In this document: piece by piece, positions 8,120-17,280 of the stretch
How the letters are laid out: each line of letters begins with the position of its first letter
Numbering within the stretch: the stretch's first letter is position 1
From: Eximiradius sp.
Lineage (GTDB): Bacteria; Bacteroidota; Ignavibacteria; Kapaibacteriales; UBA2268
Reading direction: 5' to 3'
Length of the DNA stretch: 64,000 bases
Assembly (NCBI GenBank): GCA_937127445.1
Contig: CAKZLY010000018.1
Span: 124,001-188,000, forward strand
Notes under the pieces: generated by a model
The model's input: the letters and a program-made list of their open reading frames with translations, nothing else
Told to the model about the DNA's origin: nothing
Database searches by the model: none
Position numbers and translations under genes: made by a program

Positions 8120-10531
8120 TTATTTAATTCTAATTTTTTGTCCAATTTGAAGTCTTGTTTCTTTAACTTCTCTATTCAAGTTTTTAATATCATCAATTGA
8201 TACGTTATATTTGCCAGCAATTCGTTCCAAAGTATCACCAGATTTAACAGTATGATAAATAGGCTTATTATTTTTGTTAGATAATTTTGTAGGATTATTA
8301 TTCGCTTCAGGTTTGTTCGATTGATAAATTTTTAGACGAGAACCTGCGATAATCAAATCACCTTTTATATCGTTTTTGTTCCATTCTCGGATTTGATCTT
8401 CGGAGACACCATATTTACGAGCAATAGAAGCAAGATTATCACCTTTTTCTACTGTATAAACAACAACTTTTTGCTGAGGTTGCTGAACAGAAGTAGGTTG
8501 AGAATTAGAAATTGGTTGTTCAATTTTGAGAACCTGTCCGACTTTGATTGAAGATTTCTTCAAATGATTAAGGGAAATAATATTATCGACTGTTGTAGAA
8601 TATTTTTCTGCGATTTTAGCAAGAGTTTCACCTTTTCGAACCTTGTGTTTAACAATTTTATTTTTTGTAGAAGGGTTTTGGGATAAGTTGTGATTTAAAG
8701 TGGAGTTGTTATTGATTGAATTTCGAGCAACAATTAGTTTTTGCCCAACTTGAAGATTGTCAATATCGAATGGTAAATTATTCAAGTTTCGCAGTTCAGC
8801 TGGACGAATACCATAAAGTTTTGAAATGCTGTAGATGGTTTCTCCAGGTTGAACAATATGAGAAATAATTTGACCGACGTTTGTGTTTTCTACGTTAGGA
8901 TTTTGAACAACATTAGGTTTAAGAGTATCTATTTTAGTAGGAGTACGAACAATACTACTTGAATCGAAAGGTTCAGAACCAACCGGGATGCGTAATGAAT
9001 CACCTTTTTTTATCTTTGCATTATATCCACTTAAATTGTTAATAGCAATAAGGTTATCAACAGAGACATTATACTTCCTGGCAATATCTGTAAGGGATTC
9101 GTTTTGACTTACAGTATGAGAAATAAAAGGTTGTTTTTCTTCTTTAGGTATATCTTCGAAATTTTTAGTAAAAGTCTGGTATGAGTTATAAGGTATTTTA
9201 ATATAATAAGTTTTCTTATCAGGAGGAGTAACGTTTTGCAAGAGTTCTGGATTGAGTTCCTTGAGTTCTTCCAAACTAATTCCGGCAGCTTTAGCAATAG
9301 CGGAGAGATTAGTTGGCTCTTTTATTTCGAAAATGTCATATTTATATTCACTTTGATAAGAGACTTCCTTTTCGTCAAATCCATACAGTTCAGGATTCAT
9401 CATCACTTTTGCGGTTGCAATAAAATTGGGGACATAGATAGCGGTTTCGTTAGGAAGAAATTTTAAGATATCCCAATAAGAAGGTTTATCCTGTTTAGAT
9501 TTTTTAATTGAGCGTCGTATGCAACCAGTTCCGCAGTTGTAGGCAGCAAGAGCAAGATGCCAGTCGCCAAATTCATTATAGAGGTCGCGAAGATGGCGCA
9601 TTGCTGCATAAGTAGATTTTTCTGGGTCGCGTCTTTCATCTACCCAGAAAGATTCGTTTTTATTAAGATTATAATCTTGACCGGTTGCGCGCATAAATTG
9701 CCACAATCCGACAGCACTTGCACGAGAAACAGCATTAGGATTGAGTCCCGATTCTATCATAGATAAATAGACGATTTCTTCGGGCATTCCTTCTGCTTCG
9801 GCAATACGTTTCATCATAGGGAACCATTTGCCAGCACGTTCCATACACTGGCGAACAAAATGTTGCCCACGTTTGTTTTTAGTAAGGAATGTAATACTAC
9901 GATTAACAAGGTCGTGGTCAATTAGAGGGATTACAAGGCTGTCTGGTTTAGTGTGTCTATTAGGGTACTTTTGGCTTGAATATGTTGAATTAAATGGTTT
10001 TTGAACCACTGGTGTGGGGGTTGCAGGTATTTTTTCGATTTCCTGGAATAATTTATCACGAATAATGAACAGAGGGGCATTCTCATCGAGGTTGTCTATA
10101 TTAGTAATGTAGTTTTCGTAATCTTCAACAATAGATTGGGATAAATCATTAAACTCTGAGTTGTATTCGATATTTGGATAACTTACGAGTTTATTCAAGT
10201 TATCAATCGCTTGTTGAAAATAACGAGCAGCACTAATAGTATCACCTTTTTTGATAAGAATCAATGCTTGCAAATAGTATTGACGAGATTTTTCGAGTGT
10301 TGCAGAGACAAAATCGTCGGTTTCGATTTTGACTTTTCTATTTTTGTCTAAATCTGAATACTCGTCTTTGAATTTTTGTCTATCTTTGTAAATTTTCTCT
10401 AAATGTTCAGCTCTTTTGCGGGTTATTTGGGAAAAGGAATATTCTGGCTCAGGAAGGAAAAGAAAAAAACAGAACATAAAAAACAACAGTTCCTTCCACG
10501 CTCGATATTTTATAAATTTCTTTACTTTCAT
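8120..10531 (-). CDS. mltD: MltD-like lytic transglycosylase with LysM repeats
   Basis: Cleaves the glycan strands of peptidoglycan in the periplasm. After a hydrophobic N-terminal signal or anchor (about residues 10-30) and a helical region comes a lytic transglycosylase (SLT) domain: catalytic glutamate about E260 in MIESGLNP, then AVGLWQFMRATG and LALAAYNCGTG. The C-terminal 330 residues carry five good LysM modules, each opening with H/Y-T/I/K-V and a G-[DE]-[TN] or similar turn, plus a degenerate one before them (EPTNLSAIAKAAGI). MltD usually has two or three. Start chosen at the ATG at 10531, which has GGAG five bases upstream; an upstream TTG in frame (10546) has no such signal. Length 803 aa. 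Confidence 0.9.
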   Translation of the reverse strand: MKVKKFIKYRAWKELLFFMFCFFLFLPEPEYSFSQITRKRAEHLEKIYKDRQKFKDEYSDLDKNRKVKIETDDFVSATLEKSRQYYLQALILIKKGDTISAARYFQQAIDNLNKLVSYPNIEYNSEFNDLSQSIVEDYENYITNIDNLDENAPLFIIRDKLFQEIEKIPATPTPVVQKPFNSTYSSQKYPNRHTKPDSLVIPLIDHDLVNRSITFLTKNKRGQHFVRQCMERAGKWFPMMKRIAEAEGMPEEIVYLSMIESGLNPNAVSRASAVGLWQFMRATGQDYNLNKNESFWVDERRDPEKSTYAAMRHLRDLYNEFGDWHLALAAYNCGTGCIRRSIKKSKQDKPSYWDILKFLPNETAIYVPNFIATAKVMMNPELYGFDEKEVSYQSEYKYDIFEIKEPTNLSAIAKAAGISLEELKELNPELLQNVTPPDKKTYYIKIPYNSYQTFTKNFEDIPKEEKQPFISHTVSQNESLTDIARKYNVSVDNLIAINNLSGYNAKIKKGDSLRIPVGSEPFDSSSIVRTPTKIDTLKPNVVQNPNVENTNVGQIISHIVQPGETIYSISKLYGIRPAELRNLNNLPFDIDNLQVGQKLIVARNSINNNSTLNHNLSQNPSTKNKIVKHKVRKGETLAKIAEKYSTTVDNIISLNHLKKSSIKVGQVLKIEQPISNSQPTSVQQPQQKVVVYTVEKGDNLASIARKYGVSEDQIREWNKNDIKGDLIIAGSRLKIYQSNKPEANNNPTKLSNKNNKPIYHTVKSGDTLERIAGKYNVSIDDIKNLNREVKETRLQIGQKIRIK

Positions 10532-10689
10532 ATCAACTCCGATCAAAAATACTCTTCATTTATGCTGCTTCAACAGACAACAAAAGAAAACTTACAAAAA
10601 ATAAGTTTCTTGATTTACTAATAATTATAAATGTAATAATTTTTTTTGACAAAAATATTAAAAAATAATTAAAAATTTATCATAATTCA

Positions 10690-12141
10690 CTAATCGTTAG
10701 AGTAAATTTCTTGATTGCTGCGTTCACCACTTCTGTCAATAGCAATAATTTTGAAGGAAAATGGTTTATTTGGGTCGCGAGGGGTAATTTCAAAAAATTG
10801 TGACCAAATTAATTTTTCTCTATCAGGTTTATATTGTCCAATTCTCTCTTTGTAGGTTGCATTTCCTTGAATATCAAGAGATAAAATTGTATTTTCTCTG
10901 TTTTTGAATAGTCCGAATGAATTAGTCTGGACAAGAACAGTTTTATTATCAATTTTTGATAATTTGACAATAACAGGTGGTGGAAACTTTTTGATATTTA
11001 GTTTAATTCTTTGCCCTAAAAGCTTATTGTTTAAATATCTTTCGAAGAATATATTGTCCGAGGTATCTTCATAATCAGGTGTGAAGCTGATTACTTCATC
11101 AGAAAATTGCTGGTAGCGGATATTATTATTGTCTCTAATAAGGACTTTGGCTTCGTAACCGGGAAGCATTGGCAAGTTGGGCTTGATTTTATAAGTAAGT
11201 CCGGGATATAACTCGTTTGGAATTTCAGGATTTGCAATAGGTTCAGCAATTATTGGGAACGAAATCTGGTATTCTTTGTTGTCTACTCTGCGTTTCAACA
11301 AAAGGGTAACGACTATGTTACCATAATTAGGCGAAGTGCCTTTAATCGAAATACTATTTGACGAGATGTTGCTAATAAAAGCTGAACCGCCATTGCCTTC
11401 GGGGTAGTGCTTAATACTTACTTCAATATTCTTTTGTAAATCAAGCAAAGGATTAAGCCCGCCAAGCACAAAAAGAGTATTTTGCCAATCGAATGACGAG
11501 ATGGTGCGGATTCTATCATACTGAAGCGAAAAACTAACGTCTGAAAGAACAATTTGAGGTTGCTGAACAGCTTGAACTATTTGTTCAGTTGGTTGTTCCT
11601 GAACAGCAGGCAAACCTGTTTTTCTATCATAAAAGTTAATGACAAGAGCGAACTGTGCTTTTGCAACAAGTTCGTTGCCTGTTTTTAGATCATTAGCTTT
11701 AGCAGTGATATAGACAATATATGATTTGTTAATTCTGTCGAATGTAGGTGGCTTCCAAACAAAATAGGCTATCTTTTTTTCTAATTTATCAATCAACCGG
11801 AAATAGATGCTTTGGTTTTCGACGTTTGAAACCAATTTTAGTTTACTTTTGTAAACCTGATCTTCGATCATTGCTTCGTATCTGATATTCTTAACGTCGC
11901 CAGTAAAATAAATTGTATTTAAGCTATCGAGATGAAGTAAAAACGGAATGGAATCAATTGCCATTTTACAGAATAGAGCGGATTTTTCGAGTTTGATTAC
12001 AAAAGGTGTTTCTATGGAAATACGTTTAGCAGTTTCGATTTCTCTTTCCTTTTGCGATGGAATGAGAAAAATTAGAGCTGCAAGGTAAAGTACAAAGTAT
12101 ATTTCGATAGTTTTACGATATTTGTATCTACTATTTTTCAT
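10690..12141 (-). CDS. GldM-like periplasmic protein of T9SS motor (putative)
   Basis: A 483-residue protein with one membrane helix at the extreme N-terminus (about 12-28, after a basic YKYRKT segment) and a long, beta-rich periplasmic part with Ig-like repeats and Pro-rich linkers. This is the architecture of GldM/PorM, the rod of the T9SS motor, whose helix packs inside a GldL pentamer. It directly follows the GldL-like gene with an 11-nt overlap, the order seen for gldL-gldM. I cannot confirm homology by eye because GldM sequences diverge strongly, so the call rests on architecture, gene order and the presence of T9SS cargo in this window. It could otherwise be an unrelated single-pass envelope protein. 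Confidence 0.5.
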   Translation of the reverse strand: MKNSRYKYRKTIEIYFVLYLAALIFLIPSQKEREIETAKRISIETPFVIKLEKSALFCKMAIDSIPFLLHLDSLNTIYFTGDVKNIRYEAMIEDQVYKSKLKLVSNVENQSIYFRLIDKLEKKIAYFVWKPPTFDRINKSYIVYITAKANDLKTGNELVAKAQFALVINFYDRKTGLPAVQEQPTEQIVQAVQQPQIVLSDVSFSLQYDRIRTISSFDWQNTLFVLGGLNPLLDLQKNIEVSIKHYPEGNGGSAFISNISSNSISIKGTSPNYGNIVVTLLLKRRVDNKEYQISFPIIAEPIANPEIPNELYPGLTYKIKPNLPMLPGYEAKVLIRDNNNIRYQQFSDEVISFTPDYEDTSDNIFFERYLNNKLLGQRIKLNIKKFPPPVIVKLSKIDNKTVLVQTNSFGLFKNRENTILSLDIQGNATYKERIGQYKPDREKLIWSQFFEITPRDPNKPFSFKIIAIDRSGERSNQEIYSND

Positions 12142-12925
12142 TACGGACTATTTTGTTGGATAATATTTGTTCGAGTTCGTTTCGAATAGCAATTTTAATT
12201 TCTTCTTGTTTAATTTGAGCGACGGATTCGGTTAGAATTTTGATTTTATCATTGAAATCTAACAAAGTATTATTAGTTTGTTGTAAGATACTTACAAATT
12301 GAGGATTAGGCTGAGAAATATCCATAAAAGATTTAGCAATAACAAATATTTGAGATAATGATTCATTTTGAAGGGAAATAAGAGCATTTAATTTTTCTAT
12401 AAGATTTTCTAATTGCATAGTTGTTGCAGCAAAATCTCGGCTAATTTCACCAACTTCGTTTAGGAGCTCTTTCTGAAAATCAATCTCTTCTTTTTGATTA
12501 TTCGAAGTTATTTCTTCGTTTGGAGTAAAAAGCATAATAAAGAATAAGAATAGGAGCAAAGCAGCTTCGAAAATAATACCTGCAATAACAATATCATCAC
12601 TTACGTGATCTGAAAAGCGTCTAACTCCAACAAGCACAAGCAGAATAGCAGCCCCAAAATAAGCAAAAGAATTAATTGTTGAAAAATAGAAACGGTTAAC
12701 AATTTCTTCGAGCCATATCGCTGTACCTCTCCAGAAACCAAGACTATGGATGATTTGAATATCGTCGCCGGTGTATTGCTCGAGCTCTATCTCGCTGGTT
12801 GCAATCCGCCAGGTAGCAAATAGAGCAGCGAATGAACTCCATTGCTTTTCATAACGAAGACTTTTAAAAATATCTTGCAGCAGATGGCGCCCCGATATTG
12901 AACCAAAGTTGTCAATTTTTTTCAT
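12131..12925 (-). CDS. GldL-like T9SS motor protein (putative)
   Basis: A 264-residue inner-membrane protein. Residues 86-101 (SFAYFGAAILLVLVG) and 111-133 form two adjacent helices; the second has a membrane-embedded glutamate, E120, in AGIIFEAALLL. After it comes a hydrophilic tail of about 120 residues with heptad-like spacing, likely coiled coil. GldL/PorL of the T9SS motor is known for exactly this plan: an FAY-type first helix, a glutamate in the second helix used for proton coupling, and a cytoplasmic coiled coil. Unlike the usual GldL, about 80 residues precede the first helix. The gene starts 1 nt after the LptG-like stop and overlaps the GldM-like gene. Confidence 0.6.
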   Translation of the reverse strand: MKKIDNFGSISGRHLLQDIFKSLRYEKQWSSFAALFATWRIATSEIELEQYTGDDIQIIHSLGFWRGTAIWLEEIVNRFYFSTINSFAYFGAAILLVLVGVRRFSDHVSDDIVIAGIIFEAALLLFLFFIMLFTPNEEITSNNQKEEIDFQKELLNEVGEISRDFAATTMQLENLIEKLNALISLQNESLSQIFVIAKSFMDISQPNPQFVSILQQTNNTLLDFNDKIKILTESVAQIKQEEIKIAIRNELEQILSNKIVRNEK

Positions 12926-12926
12926 A

Positions 12927-14006
12927 TTATTTTTGTGTTTTTATAAGAACAACAATACTTGCTAAAAAGAAAATAATATTAGCACTCCATCCAACAAACA
13001 TTGGGTTAATATTCATCGAGAAGCCAATTGTTTTGCTAATTTCCGTAAATATCAGGTAAGAAAAAGCAATTACCATTGCGGCGGTTATTTGTATAGCAAT
13101 ACCACCACGCTTTTTAACAGAAGCAAATGGAACGCCAAAAAGCATAACTATTAAATTCGAAAATGGAAAAGCAAACCCCGCATAATAGTCAATAAGATTT
13201 TTGCGAATATCTTTGCCACCCATTTTAAGAACATTTATATAGTCCCGTTTTTCGTCGAAATTCATTTCGTCTGGGAGCATCTGAAGCTTGATAAGTTGTT
13301 CGTGTTTTATATTAAGACTAATATTCATAGAGTCAAAGCTATTGACAAAGACGGAATTATCAGAAAAAGTTCGAACCATTACATTTTCGAGTTTCCATTT
13401 ACCATCGTTCCAGATAATTCTGTCGGCTTCAATCCTTGAGCGCAGGCGAGGAACGAGCTCATCCGAATAATCTTCGATAGCAACTTGATATCCTGTTTGT
13501 TCGGTAGGATGATAATATTGCATCATTACGTGTTTGGTAGGTGTATCACGGAAGAAAAGATTAAAAAGAGTACCGCCTTGGGCTTTTGCTTTTTTTAGAT
13601 AAACTCTTTCAATTTCTAATTTAGTTTTGTTGGCAACTGGGACAATCCAACCGTTAAAATATAGTTGCCCCAGACTCAGCAGGACAGCAAAAACAACCAT
13701 TGGAAGCATTAATCGGTATAAGCTAAGTCCCCCGGATTTCATTGCTGTTGTTTCATTGTTGGTTGATAGCCTACCAATAGAAAATAAGGTTGCAATTAAT
13801 ACTGAAATTGGTGTAAGAATTTTCAGTATTTCAGGAAAAAATGAGATATAGTATTTGAAAATTATCGGATTTGGAACATTTTTGTCAATAAAATCATCCA
13901 GATTTTCCATTAGATTAACTACTAAAAAAATCAAGCATAATGAAATAATAGCAAAGAAAAGTGTGCTAATAAACTGGCGAAGTATATATCTATCTAAAAT
14001 ATTCAT
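12927..14006 (-). CDS. lptG: LptG/LptF-family permease (YjgP/YjgQ)
   Basis: Inner-membrane permease of the lipopolysaccharide export ABC transporter. Predicted helices lie near the N-terminus (after MNILDRYILRQF), around residues 50-75 and 90-115, and three more in the last 110 residues; between them is a beta-rich periplasmic domain of about 150 residues, which is the LptF/LptG plan. The opening ILDRYI and the AFPFSNLIVMLFGVPFA segment in the C-terminal part are typical. Start set at ATG 14006 to match the family N-terminus; an in-frame TTG at 14027 adds seven poorly fitting residues. Whether it is LptF or LptG cannot be told from this copy alone. First gene of an operon with the GldL/GldM-like pair. 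Confidence 0.88.
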   Translation of the reverse strand: MNILDRYILRQFISTLFFAIISLCLIFLVVNLMENLDDFIDKNVPNPIIFKYYISFFPEILKILTPISVLIATLFSIGRLSTNNETTAMKSGGLSLYRLMLPMVVFAVLLSLGQLYFNGWIVPVANKTKLEIERVYLKKAKAQGGTLFNLFFRDTPTKHVMMQYYHPTEQTGYQVAIEDYSDELVPRLRSRIEADRIIWNDGKWKLENVMVRTFSDNSVFVNSFDSMNISLNIKHEQLIKLQMLPDEMNFDEKRDYINVLKMGGKDIRKNLIDYYAGFAFPFSNLIVMLFGVPFASVKKRGGIAIQITAAMVIAFSYLIFTEISKTIGFSMNINPMFVGWSANIIFFLASIVVLIKTQK

Positions 14007-14081
14007 AATCAATTCATTAAAAATCAATATCTTACAATATTAACAAAAATAAAATAAAATTAAGAGAAAAAAATGTAATTG

Positions 14082-15434
14082 CTAATCTTTAATGAATTTT
14101 TCAGTATAATCATCAATAGTGATAAAATATATATCTCTTGGATATTTAGAAATATTAATTACTGAATTGAGAGAACGAATAGTACCTTTATCAACAGTTG
14201 AGCCATAAATATTTCTTACATAGAAGTCGATAGGAAGTAAATTTTGGCAAAAATCAGGGAGTTTGATAACAATTTCTGTTCGTGCAGGATTAGGAAAAAG
14301 GTCGAAATAAAGATCTTGCTTTTTAAGTGTATTGGTATTGGTATCATTTTTCGAAATATTTGTTTGAATGTTGAAAATTCGTTTATAGTTTTCTGCAAAC
14401 TCGTATGGATATGAGCAAGAATCGGTCGCATCCCAATTAATTGACCACGTCATCATACCACGAATATTTGGGTAACCATTTTTTTCGAGTAAAACATAAG
14501 AGCCCGTGAAATAATCTGATTTACCTAATAAATAATTCATGGCCATAAGAACACTATCTGTGTGCATATAGCCATTGCTTGCAGCAAGATTGCAAGCGGG
14601 AAGTCCTATTGTAATTTTTTCTGGTGGGAATCCCTGGAAGAAGCCACCTTTAGTATTAAATCCTTGGATTAGTTTTTCCGTCATAGCGACAATAAAGTCA
14701 GGAGTAGCCTGAGTATAGATTTTCCAGTCTAAGCCATACATACCGCCACTATTATAGAGCTGCACATTTACTAAATCTATCGAATCTCGTAAAGCATCCA
14801 AAATTGGCAAATAAGCTCCCCAAACGCCACCATAGCCACTTTGCCCACCCTGAACATAAGCAGTTTCAGGAGAAATAGACAAAATCGCCTTTTTCCCAAA
14901 TACTTCGGAATACTCTTTCATTATTTCTTTGATTGCATCAATAAGCAAAACAATGCAAGAATCAACAGGTTGTGAAATTGTGCCACCCGAAATTCTTATT
15001 GAGTTGCCCTCGAAATCAATATCAATCCCATCGAATTCGTAATCGAAAAGAAGCCTAAGCACAGATTGAATAAAGACGTCGCGTTCCATTGCACTATCGA
15101 GTTTGATTGTTGTATTGCCACCTCCAATGGAAAGCAAAACTTTTTTACCTTGCGATTGAATAGTCTTAATTCTCGATTTGAAATCATCTTTTTTAATAAT
15201 CAACGGATGAAAATATATATCATAATCTGTTCCAGCACGTGGAGTAGCAAAAGCAATATTTATTACGTTATAGGCAGGATGTACTTTTTCAGGACCAATC
15301 ATAGGGGCAAGCGGATTATCCCAATTGTGCCAATAGCCAACAAGAACTTTTTGGGGCAAACTATAAGAATAAATTGTATTTATATTAATTAGCGAAAATG
15401 CAATTGTAATAAGCAAAATGTAATATTTATTCAC
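14082..15434 (-). CDS. Secreted GH18 chitinase-like hydrolase with T9SS tail
   Basis: Glycoside hydrolase family 18, expected to cut chitin or another GlcNAc polymer outside the cell. Signal peptide about residues 1-24. The barrel carries LSIGGG (101-106) and the catalytic DGxDxDxE motif as DGIDIDFE (135-142), so E142 is the acid catalyst. Further signature stretches are VNVQLYNS and MMTWSINWD. The last 75 residues form a T9SS type A sorting domain (DLFPNPARTEIVIKL, then a terminal FIKD), so it is probably exported by the T9SS and surface-attached or released. Start is a GTG with AAGGTG seven bases upstream. It stands alone, followed by the lptG operon in the same direction. Confidence 0.92.
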   Translation of the reverse strand: MNKYYILLITIAFSLININTIYSYSLPQKVLVGYWHNWDNPLAPMIGPEKVHPAYNVINIAFATPRAGTDYDIYFHPLIIKKDDFKSRIKTIQSQGKKVLLSIGGGNTTIKLDSAMERDVFIQSVLRLLFDYEFDGIDIDFEGNSIRISGGTISQPVDSCIVLLIDAIKEIMKEYSEVFGKKAILSISPETAYVQGGQSGYGGVWGAYLPILDALRDSIDLVNVQLYNSGGMYGLDWKIYTQATPDFIVAMTEKLIQGFNTKGGFFQGFPPEKITIGLPACNLAASNGYMHTDSVLMAMNYLLGKSDYFTGSYVLLEKNGYPNIRGMMTWSINWDATDSCSYPYEFAENYKRIFNIQTNISKNDTNTNTLKKQDLYFDLFPNPARTEIVIKLPDFCQNLLPIDFYVRNIYGSTVDKGTIRSLNSVINISKYPRDIYFITIDDYTEKFIKD

Positions 15435-15571
15435 GTTGTTTCACCTTAATTCATAATTCATTAATTCATATTTTGCTAAAATCAATAATAATGCCGATTT
15501 TTTGAAACAATATATTTTTTTTAAAAAAGTCTAATAATTTTGTTTAAATGTAGAATTTGGAGAATAAAAAC

Positions 15572-16144
15572 ATGCGTTTTCTGTTGTCAGTATTATTAGT
15601 AGTAACAATTTTTTCTACAAATATTTTATTTTCAGAGGGAAAAATGGATAGACCAAAGTATCTAATTACAACATATCAGAAAGGTGAAGAGCTTGGTAAA
15701 ATAAAGATTGAGCTCTATAATGATGTTGCTGCGAAGCACGTTGCAAATTTCGATAGTCTTGTATCAATAGGTTTTTACGATGGCACTGCTTTTCATAGAG
15801 TAATTCCGGGATTTATGATACAAGGAGGCGACCCAAATTCGAAAGATAAGCCACGCGAAATGTGGGGGTTTGGCGACCCGAGCCAAACAACGGTTCCTGC
15901 CGAATTCAGCAATTTGAAGCACAAACGTGGTATTATTTCTGCTGCAAGAAAGCCTGACCCAAATAGTGCAACTTCCCAATTTTTTATTTGTGTTGCCGAT
16001 GCACCCCATTTGAACGGACAGTATTCGATATTTGGTGAAGTGATTGAAGGAATGGAAGTTGTTGATAAAATTGTAAATATGCCAAGAGACAGTAGAGATA
16101 ATCCAATTGACAAAGTAGAGATGAAAATTGAAAAGATAAAATAA
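15572..16144 (+). CDS. Secreted cyclophilin-type peptidyl-prolyl isomerase
   Basis: Cyclophilin that speeds proline cis-trans isomerisation during folding, here probably in the periplasm because residues 1-21 are a signal peptide. Core motifs: FHRVIPGFMIQGGDP, then SATSQFFICVADAPHLNG and YSIFGEV. Start chosen at ATG 15572, with GGAG about nine bases upstream; a TTG at 15557 is in frame but without a signal. Length 190 aa. A TAnnTTTG element (15535-15542) lies 30 bases upstream. The stop overlaps the ATG of the next gene by one base. Confidence 0.93.
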   Translation: MRFLLSVLLVVTIFSTNILFSEGKMDRPKYLITTYQKGEELGKIKIELYNDVAAKHVANFDSLVSIGFYDGTAFHRVIPGFMIQGGDPNSKDKPREMWGFGDPSQTTVPAEFSNLKHKRGIISAARKPDPNSATSQFFICVADAPHLNGQYSIFGEVIEGMEVVDKIVNMPRDSRDNPIDKVEMKIEKIK

Positions 16145-16680
16145 TGAAACGAGCTGTATTTTTTGACAGAGATGGCATAGTAAATATTAGAATAGTTGGT
16201 GATTACGTAAAAAAAATTGAAGAATTTATCTTTATTGAGGATTTTTTTGAATTATTTTCGATCGTAAAAAAGCTTGGTTATTTGGCAATTTTGGTAACAA
16301 ATCAGCAAGGAATAGGCAAAGGATTAATGACAAGCAATGATTTAGAACGAGTGCATAATTATATGGACGAAAAGCTGCAAGAAAGGACAAATTACAAATT
16401 CGATGCGATTTATTTTTGCCCAGACCTTGCTAAATCAGGAAGCAAAAGGCGGAAGCCAAATCCAGGAATGTTTAATGAAGCTATTGAGCATTTCGGAATT
16501 GATGCTGCAAATTCTTGGACTATTGGTGATAGCATAACAGATATTGAAGCTGGCAAAAAAATTGGGACAAAAACAATACTTGTAGGTTTGCACTTAAAAA
16601 ATGATTTAGCCGATTATATTTTCCCATCGATAAAGGAAGTAAAGCAATTTTTTGAAAATATGGAAAATTCAAAGGAATAA
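16144..16680 (+). CDS. gmhB: HAD phosphatase, GmhB-like
   Basis: HAD-IIIA phosphatase most like D-glycero-D-manno-heptose 1,7-bisphosphate 7-phosphatase, a step in ADP-heptose supply for LPS core. Motif I is FFDRDGIVN, motif II VTNQQGIGKG, a metal- or substrate-loop CPDLAKSGSKRRKPNPGM, and motif III/IV IGDSITDIEAGKKIG. GmhB usually has a zinc loop with three cysteines and a histidine; here only the single Cys of CPD remains, so the zinc site seems reduced. Histidinol-phosphate phosphatase is the main alternative. Start overlaps the cyclophilin stop by one base. Confidence 0.82.
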   Translation: MKRAVFFDRDGIVNIRIVGDYVKKIEEFIFIEDFFELFSIVKKLGYLAILVTNQQGIGKGLMTSNDLERVHNYMDEKLQERTNYKFDAIYFCPDLAKSGSKRRKPNPGMFNEAIEHFGIDAANSWTIGDSITDIEAGKKIGTKTILVGLHLKNDLADYIFPSIKEVKQFFENMENSKE

Positions 16681-16682
16681 AT

Positions 16683-17213
16683 ATGAACAAGCGTTTTGAA
16701 AAAATAATCGAGTTCGTAAAAAAAATTGTCCCAGAAGCAAGCGAATACATTTTTCAGAAACAGTTGAGTATAAAAGTCCCGAAAGAAAGACTTGTCGAGG
16801 TAGCGGAAAAATTAAAAACCGACCCAGAAATGTCTTTCGATATGTGTATTGACGTAACTGCAATTGATTGGCTCGACAAAAAAGAAAAACGTTTTGAAGT
16901 TGTATATTTTCTATACTCGAATAAATTCAAAAGCCGAGTAAGAATTAAAACTGAGATAGATGAAAATGATTGCACTTGTCCGACATTGACAGTAGTGTGG
17001 GCTTCGGCAAATTGGTATGAAAGAGAAACTTATGATATGTATGGGATTAAATTTGATGGGCATCCTGATTTGCGGCGTTTTTATATGCCCGAAGATTATG
17101 TAAATCCAGAAACTGGGGAACCGATTTATCCTTTAAGGAAAGATTTTCCGTTGATGGGAATACCTGACTCATTGCCGCTTCCACCCTATCCTGAAAAATA
17201 TGGTGGGAAATAG
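16683..17213 (+). CDS. nuoC: NADH-quinone oxidoreductase subunit C
   Basis: Peripheral-arm subunit of respiratory complex I. The family signature is intact: WYERETYDMYGIKFDGHP followed by LRRFYMPEDY and a C-terminal YPLRKDFP. The length of 176 residues is normal for an unfused NuoC. It lies 2 nt after the GmhB-like gene and is followed by a terminator and an unrelated MATE gene, so it is cut off from nuoA, nuoB and nuoD, which normally flank it. The other subunits must lie elsewhere in the genome, or this copy is a stranded one. Confidence 0.93.
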   Translation: MNKRFEKIIEFVKKIVPEASEYIFQKQLSIKVPKERLVEVAEKLKTDPEMSFDMCIDVTAIDWLDKKEKRFEVVYFLYSNKFKSRVRIKTEIDENDCTCPTLTVVWASANWYERETYDMYGIKFDGHPDLRRFYMPEDYVNPETGEPIYPLRKDFPLMGIPDSLPLPPYPEKYGGK

Positions 17214-17242
17214 TTAAGTTCTACTTTTTTGAATATAAACTG

Positions 17243-17274
17243 AAATGTGGTTTGTAAAAACCACATTTTTATTT
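17243..17274 (+). terminator. Intrinsic terminator after nuoC
   Basis: Perfect 11-bp stem (AAATGTGGTTT/AAACCACATTT) with loop GTAA and a T-rich tail. It ends the cyclophilin-gmhB-nuoC transcript 30 nt after nuoC. The ATG at 17245 that opens the longest MATE reading frame lies inside the left arm, which argues against that start. Confidence 0.85.
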
Positions 17275-17280
17275 CGTAAA

